64,000 nucleotides of DNA from Pseudomonas tolaasii NCPPB 2192 (lineage in GTDB: Bacteria > Pseudomonadota > Gammaproteobacteria > Pseudomonadales > Pseudomonadaceae), in assembly GCF_002813445.1 (NCBI RefSeq), contig NZ_PHHD01000001.1, forward strand, positions 6,076,001 to 6,140,000, read 5' to 3'. Under the pieces are notes generated by a model that saw only the letters and a program-made list of their open reading frames with translations, made no database searches and was not told the DNA's origin. Both the position numbers and the translations under genes were made by a program. Each line of letters starts with the position of its first letter. Position 1 is the first letter of the stretch. Below are positions 42,679 through 50,098 of the stretch, in pieces.

Positions 42679-43806
42679 TCAACCTGCCTTGGTGCGTTTC
42701 ACAGGCTCTGCAGGGCCAGCCAAGGGCGCGATCGCAGCCATTGATGCCGGCATGCCCTCAGGGGTCGACTTCATGCGGTGAGGGGCGTAAGGGAAACGGT
42801 CACCCAGCATCTTATGCAACCAGTTATTGGCGGTAGTGGCATCAGTTGCATTGATGGCGCCTTCCAGGTGCCGGGCGAACTCTTCGAAAAATTCCACTGC
42901 GTCAGCAATGGCCTCTTTGGGCATGTGTGCAGTGAGCGATGCGGTGGAATCGATGGGGCTGGCGACACCGTTGCGCAGAGCGGCCGGAATGCCCTTCACC
43001 ACATTTAGCAGCGAGCGGTCATCGCGCTTGTCGAAGGACTCGAACAGTGGGCAGGCTGCGGCCATGAGGAGGATCGAACTCGGCCCCTTCTCTTCCCACT
43101 GCTTGTCCCGGAATGCCTTCAGGTACCGCACGACGCGGATCAACTGATCACCCTTTTCCAAGCACTCGCGCTTGAACCAATTTTTCATTGCCATGGGGTC
43201 AGACTTACGCCAACCCTGCTTGCGGTCAGCTAGCAGGATTTTGTCCGAAGGCAGGGTCTTCCAGCTATCGCGCTCGGAATTGATCGCGCTATCGAAAACC
43301 GCATGCCCGCGGCTCTCCATGTTGGCCTTGATCTGCTGGAACAGCGTGTCGGGGATCACGTACAGCGGTAGGTCGATGTGCGCGTAAGGCGAGATGGTTA
43401 CGCGAACGCAGGTGTCCTTGCTCTCGGTATGCCAGCCCCGCTCAGCGCACATAGGTCGAAGCACGTCCAGGACTGCATCAAAGAACAATGCGATTGCAAG
43501 CTTAGGGCTGCTCTCCTCACGCATAACACTAAGAGGCAGGTAAACGCCGTCATCGATATCTGATTGCTGAGGAGGGGTCGTGCAAGGGCTGTTCAGGGTT
43601 TTGTAAGCACGCGAACCCTGGATGTAAAACCGGGGTTCACAGATATCGCCTTCCAGGCCTTTACCGCGAAGATCGGCCTTCAAGGCTTCCCGGATGTCTT
43701 TCCGGGCATTATCAATGCGGGATAGTTCTTCGGGTGCCAGGTCAAGCTGGTCAAGGAAGCATGCTTCCCCAGTAGTAGTGAACAGCAAAGGACTAAAATT
43801 GGGCAT
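42679..43806 (-). CDS. dncV-like: DncV-like CD-NTase (cyclic GMP-AMP synthase type) of CBASS
   Basis: A 375-residue nucleotidyltransferase close to Vibrio DncV. The GS motif is at 64-65 (QGSRAYKTLN) and the catalytic aspartates in SDIDDGVYLP (Asp83, Asp85), with the third in YAHIDLPLYV (Asp145). GPSSILLMAAACPLF (about 236-250) matches the C-terminal helical domain of DncV. The likely product is 3',3'-cGAMP or a related dinucleotide (inferred from similarity). The protein ends in KRTKAG; a terminal glycine is what Cap2 conjugates. It starts the synthase-cap2-cap3 core. Confidence 0.9.
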   Translation of the reverse strand: MPNFSPLLFTTTGEACFLDQLDLAPEELSRIDNARKDIREALKADLRGKGLEGDICEPRFYIQGSRAYKTLNSPCTTPPQQSDIDDGVYLPLSVMREESSPKLAIALFFDAVLDVLRPMCAERGWHTESKDTCVRVTISPYAHIDLPLYVIPDTLFQQIKANMESRGHAVFDSAINSERDSWKTLPSDKILLADRKQGWRKSDPMAMKNWFKRECLEKGDQLIRVVRYLKAFRDKQWEEKGPSSILLMAAACPLFESFDKRDDRSLLNVVKGIPAALRNGVASPIDSTASLTAHMPKEAIADAVEFFEEFARHLEGAINATDATTANNWLHKMLGDRFPYAPHRMKSTPEGMPASMAAIAPLAGPAEPVKRTKAG

Positions 43807-44086
43807 AAAGCCTCCGCTCAGTCGCTAAATGAACGGTGCCTCCAGCAACTGCTGACCTTCACATCGAGATTACCGAGCGCTCATGCGCCCCTGAATCTCG
43901 TCACTGCCACCCTACGCCAACCACGTATTTCCAAAGGGTGCAGTCCTTCCCGGTTTGTCAGCTACCATGCTCGATGACACGTGTGAGATGACATAGTGCC
44001 ATGCCACAACATGTAGATCAACAGATAATACATAGCACTACATATAGTGTTATAGCGGTTGCAAACCGCGTAACTCATGGAAAGGG
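43807..44086. other. Intergenic region upstream of the CBASS synthase
   Basis: The 280 nt between the second Cap15-like gene and the synthase hold no gene. They contain an imperfect inverted repeat AGCACTA/CATA/TAGTGTT (44034-44051) in an AT-rich stretch on the upstream side of the synthase, a possible operator or promoter area. Confidence 0.4.
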
Positions 44087-44746
44087 TTAGGCTGATTTAG
44101 CTCTTGTGAAGGTGACCTGCCCCGCGGTGTTGAGGCCTTCAGTCCATTTGCGATCGGTGAAGTACGTGCCTTCCATGTAGAGTTCATCACCCGACTCTTT
44201 CACGAAAACCCGCGCAGCACCGGTATGCGTGTTCGTATCAGTCGCCACAGGGATCTGGGTGAAGTTGACGAACATGTAGTTCAGTTCAAGTAGACCCGTC
44301 TGATCGCTGGACCGCACCGAGACGCTGATGGTCTTCGACTCGGAATACCTATCAGCAGACGTGAATTCCATCTTGACGCTGAACAGTCGCGCATAGATTT
44401 TGACCTTGCCGGGCACGCTGATGAGCGAAGTCCCAGCGCCCTGTCCCAGCCATTTTTGCTTGATCCCCCAATTGGATTTTAGCTGCATGTCCCAGTCTCC
44501 TTCGATGGGGGGAAGGTACTTGCGAACAAGGGGCACCCGACACAGCCAAACGAACAGAGGGCTTTGACCCAGCACCCAGAAAACGCTGGCGCCGATCGTG
44601 ACCGCTGAGGAGATCGGTCGACCGAGATCAATCAGCGGCCCAGTGACCAGCACAGAGATGTCCTTATAGTGCATGACCAGAAAAACTAGCACGCACGTGC
44701 TAGCAAAATACCCAAGGGTCTTGGTGATCCCTATGACTTGGTACAT
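44087..44746 (-). CDS. Cap15-like two-TM beta-rich effector, copy 2
   Basis: A 219-residue protein with two membrane helices (about 8-27 and 46-66) and a beta-rich C-terminal domain that begins with LPPIEGDWDMQLKSNWG, corresponding to the FPDLNGMWDM start of the other copy. Sequence similarity to copy 1 is low outside this block, so it is not a recent duplication. It lies upstream of the synthase in the same orientation, with 280 nt in between, so it may have its own promoter or be the first gene of the unit. Confidence 0.68.
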   Translation of the reverse strand: MYQVIGITKTLGYFASTCVLVFLVMHYKDISVLVTGPLIDLGRPISSAVTIGASVFWVLGQSPLFVWLCRVPLVRKYLPPIEGDWDMQLKSNWGIKQKWLGQGAGTSLISVPGKVKIYARLFSVKMEFTSADRYSESKTISVSVRSSDQTGLLELNYMFVNFTQIPVATDTNTHTGAARVFVKESGDELYMEGTYFTDRKWTEGLNTAGQVTFTRAKSA

Positions 44747-44896
44747 TCCTTACCTCGATGTCGGCTGGCTTACGTCCTACCCCCATACGCACGTCGTAAT
44801 GGAGTACATGACAATCAAAATGCGCGTGTCAATCATTAATATAAAAAACCACCACGACACATCATCAGGCGCGCTTGCGGCCCGAAAAGTCTGCCT

Positions 44897-45094
44897 GGTT
44901 CTGTCTGAAAAAAATTGTCGCAGACACCGCGTAACACAAGCCAGCGAGACCATCGCGCCATAACTTTTTGCGAGCTTGTCGAAGCGTGTCACGACTCGAC
45001 GGTTCTCCTTCAGCCAGCCGAACATACGCTCGATCATATTACGTTACTGGTATTTGAGACGATCAAACAGTATCGAGTTTGATCGAGAACCATG
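44897..45094 (-). pseudogene. IS5-family transposase remnant with an in-frame stop
   Basis: A fragment of an IS5-type DDE transposase: LKYQ then a stop codon, RNMIERMFGWLKENRRV, followed by SYGAMVSLACVTRCLRQFF. The stop TAA (45044-45046) replaces a Gln codon in the conserved (Y)xQRNxIERMF block, so it cannot be expressed as a full protein. No terminal repeats are recognised. It is a decayed IS next to the CBASS operon. Confidence 0.7.
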
Positions 45095-45405
45095 GAGGTC
45101 AATCGAGGAAGTGTCGCCCAAGCTGCTGTTAATTGGCTTCACATGCTCAGATGCTGGAGCGTGGCCAAGGGGAGCTATCAACAGCATGCCAGTTCAAGGG
45201 TGGTATCGAACCTGGCCTACCATCTGACAACAGCATGCTGACGATCAGGGCCCCAGGCTCGCGTTCAGGCTGTACCGACCTGCAGGCTGCCCCCCCCAAT
45301 CCTGGGTGTCGATGCACAGCGATAACCGATCAACCTCTACCCCCAGACTACACATACCAGCCCCCGAGATCGTGACCGCAACGCCGCAAAGTGAGGCTCC
45401 GAGCG
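45095..45405. other. Intergenic stretch between the IS5 remnant and the PIN-like gene
   Basis: No gene is supported. The 11-mer CAACAGCATGC occurs twice (near 45179 and 45228). Nothing else is seen. Confidence 0.35.
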
Positions 45406-46563
45406 TCATTCGCCATTTGCGGAAAAGTAGGCGGCCTTTCGCTCCGGCGTGACGCTCGGCAAAAGCTCTTCGACGGGCGAGAATTTGGCACTGAAAACCC
45501 CGTTGACCATCACGAACTCGGACGGCCTGATTCCCGCCCAGAAGAGCACGAGATCCTTGTCCCCAGTGCAGAGAAGAATCTCCTCATCCGGGAACGCTGC
45601 AAACAGGTGCATCAGTACCTCAAGCGATCGAAGGTCGGCCAAGGCGTTGTACGCATCCTCAACCGTGTACTTACTTACGTTAAACTTGAGCAGACCTTTG
45701 GCCGGACTCTTGCCGTTTGGCACACATACAACACTCAAAGCAGCCAGCACCACAAGTGACAGAGCAGGAACGCTACATGCTTTGGCGGTGGATAACACAT
45801 CATCCCAGACCTCCGTCACACGTCGCGCGGCTATCGGAGCCCGTAGTTTCGGCGCCAAACACATCAGAAAGTCCTGCTTACGCGCCATGCCCGCTTCACT
45901 GTCGCGAATGAGGCCCCTTACACCCTCCAGACAACCCCGCCCGCTCGGTACTATCTGAGCCAATGGCAATGCCGCGTTTATGATCTCAGTTGCGACGTCG
46001 AACTGCTGTTCGATGCTTGCATAGTCGGGATTTTTTTTGAGGTTACCCTCAAGCACATACAGCAAAGGATTGATTCGAACCGGTCGCCCGGTGAGGAAAT
46101 CAAGGAAGTCCTTGTCCTCCAACTTTGTTTTTTCCCCAGCACGAAACCTGCCGGCAAGCTCAGTGAAAACGCATCTGTCGGGAAGCACAATCATCGAATC
46201 CTTGAACGCGATGCCGGAAGGGAGCCAGCCATCTCGCACCAACCCAAGTGTCCTTGACGAGTATGGGCTATTCAGCACTGCGCTGACCGCCCCCTGTGCC
46301 TCTAAAGTGAGGTCTTCCAGATTGCTCTCTACGACCCGAGCATTTGCCAGGCGTAGTGGCATGGTAAGGGGAGTACCCAACGTATGCCCTATGAGATCTG
46401 CATACCCTAGGCCACGGAATTTTAGATCAGCAAAGGTAGCGCTACGCCCAGTTGGAACTCCGCTCTCATCGACTTCTTCGTAGCTTATGACCCGCTCGCT
46501 CGCCTGATCGGGCACCAGGAGCGCTTGTGATGGCTCTTTAGATTTCGAAGTTGCCGGGTTCAT
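45406..46563 (-). CDS. PIN-like domain protein (putative nuclease)
   Basis: A 385-residue protein of unknown family with PIN-like features: SMIVLPDRCVFTELAGRF near residues 121-138 (strand plus Asp and Glu) and EILLCTGDKDLVLFWAGI near 339-356 (the late T-x-D-x-x-L motif). This is consistent with a metal-dependent ribonuclease fold but not proven. ATG 46563 has GGAGC 8 nt upstream; an upstream alternative at 46587 is less likely. It is the last gene of the minus-strand set with the UPF0489-like and GNAT-methyltransferase genes, the latter disrupted by an IS. Confidence 0.55.
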   Translation of the reverse strand: MNPATSKSKEPSQALLVPDQASERVISYEEVDESGVPTGRSATFADLKFRGLGYADLIGHTLGTPLTMPLRLANARVVESNLEDLTLEAQGAVSAVLNSPYSSRTLGLVRDGWLPSGIAFKDSMIVLPDRCVFTELAGRFRAGEKTKLEDKDFLDFLTGRPVRINPLLYVLEGNLKKNPDYASIEQQFDVATEIINAALPLAQIVPSGRGCLEGVRGLIRDSEAGMARKQDFLMCLAPKLRAPIAARRVTEVWDDVLSTAKACSVPALSLVVLAALSVVCVPNGKSPAKGLLKFNVSKYTVEDAYNALADLRSLEVLMHLFAAFPDEEILLCTGDKDLVLFWAGIRPSEFVMVNGVFSAKFSPVEELLPSVTPERKAAYFSANGE

Positions 46564-47042
46564 TTTGCTCCGTTGCCATCGAGGCATTCTGAAAATGTGT
46601 ACGACGAAGTATCACCAAAAAATGCTGAGCTCACGCCTGGTCACAAACCAGCTCTGACCAGCTCTCCCCGATCAACAAGCAAGAGGTTTGTGATAAACAA
46701 TTGCCACATCCTCACACAACGTCTCATCCGCCATCCGGATGGGGGAAACTCTCAGCCGCTCGACAATCACGGTCGCAAACCCTGGGAGCTCCGGCACATC
46801 ACCATCGCCGAAATGCGGGTGACAGAGAACACCACCAGGATTTAACAACGCCCGCATCTTCGCAGCTCGGGACGCTCGTTGCACCTGCTTACAGTCCGGC
46901 CCATCACCTTGATCGCCCTCTTCGATGTGGTAGTCAAAGGGGTCGAAGAAAATGAAGTCGTAATGCCCATCGATGTGACACCGGTTCCAGTCACCGCAGA
47001 ACGGTTGCACAGAGGGGTGGCGCTGAGAGAAAGCCAGCAGGT

Positions 47043-47070
47043 TGAATCGCCCCGGGTTTCCTAGACACCT
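47043..47070 (+). repeat. Left terminal inverted repeat of the IS3-family element
   Basis: The 28-nt left end matches the complement of the right end (48246-48273) at 26 positions; the two mismatches are in the middle (TTTCCT versus TTCTCT). Confidence 0.9.
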
Positions 47071-47104
47071 CTTTGCCTTAAACTGAGGCCAATTAGGAGG
47101 TGCC

Positions 47105-47383
47105 ATGAGCAACCCGCGTTACCCCGAAGAATTCAAAATACAAGCGGTCAATCAAGTGACCGAAAAGAAGCTGCCTGTCGCTGATGTGGCGGCCCGTCTC
47201 GGCGTGTCGACGCACAGCCTCTATGCCTGGATAAAGCGCTACAGCAAACCTCAAGAAGAACGGCAGCAAGACGATGATCAGCACGCTGAATTGCGTCGTC
47301 TGCGAGCCGAACTAAAGCGTGTTACTGAAGAGCGAGACATCTTAAAAAAGGCCGCCGCGTACTTTGCCAAGGAGTGCGGTTGA
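47105..47383 (+). CDS. IS3-family OrfA (transposase helix-turn-helix subunit)
   Basis: A 92-residue protein with the IS3 OrfA pattern: a helix-turn-helix (YPEEFKIQAVNQVTEKKLPV, VAARLGVSTHSLYAWIKRY, residues 5-47) and a leucine-zipper segment (ELRRLRAELKRVTEERDIL). ATG 47105 has GGAGGT 7 nt upstream. The A6G slippery sequence (47344-47350), read as A-AAA-AAG, is in position for -1 frameshifting into OrfB. OrfA alone binds the IS ends and regulates transposition. Confidence 0.9.
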   Translation: MSNPRYPEEFKIQAVNQVTEKKLPVADVAARLGVSTHSLYAWIKRYSKPQEERQQDDDQHAELRRLRAELKRVTEERDILKKAAAYFAKECG

Positions 47384-48255
47384 AGTACGCCTTTATCAAG
47401 CAGCGAGCCGGCGACTATTCCATTCGACGGCTTTGCCTGACGCTGAAAGTCCATCCCAGCGGCTATTACGCCTGGTTGTCTGAGCCGCAATCTGCGCGCG
47501 CTAAAGACGACCAGCGACTGCTGGGTTTGATCAAGCATTCCTGGCTGGAGAGCGGCGGCGTTTATGGCTATCGCAAAATCCATGACGATCTGCGCGAGGT
47601 CGGTGAAGTTTGCGGGCGCCATCGTGTGGCAAGGCTGATGCGTCTTGAAGGGCTGCGCTCTCAGACAGGTTATCGACGCCGCCCTGGAAAGTACGGCGGT
47701 AAGCCAGCGGTCGCCTCACCCAATTTGCTGAAGCGCCAGTTCGATGTCGTAGAACCCAACAAGGTTTGGGTCACCGACATCACCTACATTCGTACGTATG
47801 AAGGCTGGTTGTATTTGGCGGTGGTGCTGGATCTGTTTTCTCGTCAGGTCGTTGGCTGGTCAATGAAGGCGCAGATGACCAGTGATTTGGCTATTGATGC
47901 GTTGTTGATGGCGGTTTGGAGGCGTAAACCGAAGCAAGAGGTGATGGTTCATTCCGACCAGGGCAGCCAGTACAGCAGTTCCGATTGGCGCAGCTTTTTG
48001 AAGGCAAACAATTTGGTTGCCAGCATGAGTCGTCGAGGCAACTGTCATGACAACGCCGTGGCCGAGAGCTTTTTCCAGCTTCTGAAACGAGAACGGATCA
48101 AGCGGAAAATTTACACCAGACGGGAAGATGCTCGTAGCGATGTGTTCGATTACATCGAAATGTTCTACAACTCAAAACGTCGACATGGTTTCAACAATCA
48201 GCTGTCACCGGTAGAGTTTGAAAAGCGTCACGCAATGAGCTTGCAAGGTGTCTAG
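47374..48255 (+). CDS. IS3-family OrfB (DDE transposase catalytic subunit)
   Basis: A 293-residue rve-type integrase domain protein. The DDE motif is visible: Asp in VWVTDITYIRTYEGWLY (about 131-147), Asp in MVHSDQGSQYSS (about 192-203) and Glu in HDNAVAESFFQLLK (about 225-238). The independent start is GTG 47374, but the main product is expected from a -1 frameshift after the A6G site in orfA. Both frames are intact, so the element looks functional. Confidence 0.9.
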   Translation: MRLKYAFIKQRAGDYSIRRLCLTLKVHPSGYYAWLSEPQSARAKDDQRLLGLIKHSWLESGGVYGYRKIHDDLREVGEVCGRHRVARLMRLEGLRSQTGYRRRPGKYGGKPAVASPNLLKRQFDVVEPNKVWVTDITYIRTYEGWLYLAVVLDLFSRQVVGWSMKAQMTSDLAIDALLMAVWRRKPKQEVMVHSDQGSQYSSSDWRSFLKANNLVASMSRRGNCHDNAVAESFFQLLKRERIKRKIYTRREDARSDVFDYIEMFYNSKRRHGFNNQLSPVEFEKRHAMSLQGV

Positions 48256-49086
48256 AGAACCCGGGGCGATTCAGGTCTAGGTAGATACTGGTCTCTATCT
48301 CAAAGATGTCGTGACGCTCAGGTTTTAAATATCGCTGAATCAACGTAGCGGAGATCCCCAAGCCATAACCAATCTCCAGAACAGTGCGGGAATTGAGGTG
48401 TGCCAGCTTGGAAAAAAGCACTTCAAAATACGCTTCTTCGGTACGGGACATGACGACCTGACCGTTCCAGACGAGGACATCGCTGTTTTTTTCGTCAAAC
48501 TGCAAATCGATCGAGCTCACCGGCACCTCGTCGAGAGTTTTCATCGTTGTAGGAGGCTGAATCTGAGCACCATTTTCCGGCGCGCTCTTCCCGTGCATTC
48601 CTAGGGGCACTTCTGGGCATGCAAGCTTGGGGGCCCGGTTAGCCTCTCGATACCAGACCAAGACGAGCTGAGAGTCGCCGACCGCCGAAGCCTCTTTAAA
48701 TCCGGCATGCTCAGCAGCCTTGCGTGACGCCAGGTTGGACTTGCGCATATGTGCGTAGATGACATCGTATTTGCTGTTCTGACAGCAATATTGGTAAGCC
48801 CCGCGGCCAATCTGCCGCCCTTGGCTTGGTCGGTTGAGGAAGACATGGAACGACGCGTGGCGGCCTCGAACCTCGTCCTTGACCAGATTGATGAAGGCGA
48901 TGCCCGCTCGCTTGCCTTCAACCGAAATGACCCAAGCTTCTCCTCCTGGCCCTCCTCCTCGCTCACGCGTTCCCGGCGTACGCGTGAACTCCAGTTTATC
49001 CAGCGGTAAGGGGCCGAGCTTCGACTTTGCTTTCACAGGGGGAGGCTTGGGAGTCGTCCGCGCTGCAGCCTTGGATTTTGGAGGAC

Positions 49087-49617
49087 TCACTGGTCGCGCC
49101 ACGGCTGCTCTCCCAGTCCAATAAGAAGCCGGTCGCAGCTCTCAGCCCAGAATTCCGCAGGGAAAAATCCGGGGGAAAACGCAACCACGATATCTACGAG
49201 TCGCTCAACCAGACCATGTCGGTGTAACGCATCGGTCAGCCCATCGATGCTGTCCAGAATCTGCGGCAGCGCATCATTCAATGGGCCTGGGTTGTCAATG
49301 TGATCGCTATCGCCATCGTACCGGTTGCAGAAGTAATCCATGTCCACATGTAGAAGAATGGTTGCGCTAGTCTTCGCCAGGCCTTCAAGCCATGAGTCGA
49401 GGTCATGCGTAAATCGGTACCGACCACGCCCAGCTCCTTTGTCATCAGCGATGAGTGAAATAGCAGGACGCAAAGCCGAGGGATCAAGCAAAGTATCAGC
49501 CACCGACTCCAGTATGATCTGCGAATCGACCGTTCGAGTGCACTTGGGCCCTTGACAGAGATGCCGCACCTCGGTGTCAGGATGCCTATGAAGAAAAGGT
49601 GTGAGGAAACTCCCCAT
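49087..49617 (-). CDS. UPF0489-like (arginase-fold-like) protein
   Basis: A 176-residue protein resembling the C-terminal part of the UPF0489 family: ATILLHVDMDYFCNRYDGDS (about 83-102; a V-D-x-D metal-site-type motif as in arginase-like folds) and IVVAFSPGFFPAEFWAES (about 144-161; the SPGF motif). The usual N-terminal His/Asp motif of UPF0489 is not visible, so the protein may be shorter or decayed. An in-frame stop closes the frame 12 nt upstream of the ATG. Its stop overlaps the next gene's GTG by 16 nt. Confidence 0.5.
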   Translation of the reverse strand: MGSFLTPFLHRHPDTEVRHLCQGPKCTRTVDSQIILESVADTLLDPSALRPAISLIADDKGAGRGRYRFTHDLDSWLEGLAKTSATILLHVDMDYFCNRYDGDSDHIDNPGPLNDALPQILDSIDGLTDALHRHGLVERLVDIVVAFSPGFFPAEFWAESCDRLLIGLGEQPWRDQ

Positions 49618-50098
49618 GCCTAGCGCCCCCTAGCACCCCATCTCCTTTTTCATGTTTCTGGAAAGATTCCAGAATTTTACTCTGGATTTTTCCAAGCTAG
49701 TATTTACTTGAGCTCCAGCGGCGTTCTGCTCTACGAGAGTCCAGTAACGTCCATCAAGAGCCGACGCTTTTTTGGGGGTAAAAGTAGGGGGAGTCCGTTT
49801 CATGGCCAAAAATTACCATCAAATAACTCGAGTCGCTGATAGCCAACGACGCCGGTGGGATCCCCAAGGAGGATGGTAATCTCGCCGGTCGAATCTCAGT
49901 GCGTAAGGACGCTGTGTCGGTCAGCTTTTTTTATCGCTGTCGCTGGGGTGAGCAGAACAAATCGAAGCCGTGCCAACTCGCTTTCCAAGTCAGTGATTGG
50001 GTTATCTGGCACTCTTGGATGCGGCTCGGAGCGAAGCATTGCTAATACTTCGAGTCCATCACTAACATCACCGTATTTTTGGCATTAGATGTTCCTGC
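49618..50098. other. Intergenic region upstream of the UPF0489-like operon and the GT9 gene
   Basis: No convincing gene. A perfect inverted repeat TTCTGGAA/AGA/TTCCAGAA (49656-49674) lies 39-57 nt upstream of the UPF0489-like start and may be an operator. A stretch with TTTTTTGGGGGTAAAAGT and a following GGGGGAG run, then ATGGCCAAAAATTACC at 49802, resembles the leader and first codons of island-type tyrosine integrases, but the frame closes after 25 codons. A minus-strand frame of about 64 codons (50091-49898) without a good start is also present. Confidence 0.4.

Larger units (their letters stand above)
47043..48273 (+). mobile_element. IS3-family insertion sequence (IS51-like), 1231 bp
   Basis: Ends are TG...CA. 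The 28-nt terminal inverted repeats match in 26 positions (left end TGAATCGCCCCGGGTTTCCT, right end complementary). The flanking 3-bp direct repeat GGT (47040-47042 and 48274-48276) shows a simple transposition. Two overlapping reading frames encode OrfA and OrfB with an A6G slippery site between them. The insertion splits the methyltransferase gene. The IS is intact and could be active. Confidence 0.92.
46672..49102 (-). pseudogene. GNAT plus GAMT-like methyltransferase fusion, interrupted by an IS3-family element
   Basis: Two parts (49102-48277 and 47042-46672) form one frame when the IS and one copy of the 3-bp target duplication are removed (about 398 residues). The N-terminal half is a GNAT acetyltransferase (QIGRGAYQYC, RKSNLASRKAAEHAGF). 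The C-terminal half is a SAM methyltransferase with motif I VLEIGYGLGISATLI, then YDFIFFDPFDYH and LLNPGGVLCHPHF, the pattern of guanidinoacetate-methyltransferase-like enzymes. A GTG start overlaps the previous gene by 16 nt. The IS makes it probably non-functional here. Confidence 0.78.

Noticed and set aside
47043..48273. The IS3-family element as a possible ICE boundary or att site
   Set aside because: A 3-bp target duplication and restored frame show simple transposition into a gene.
48749..49124. Plus-strand frames opposite the GNAT-methyltransferase gene
   Set aside because: They mirror the GC-rich codon pattern of the minus-strand gene and have no own start signals.
49855..50088. A 77-codon plus-strand frame before the GT9 gene
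   Set aside because: Ser/Arg-rich composition and no family. A minus-strand frame in the same place looks slightly more protein-like but lacks a good start; neither is called.
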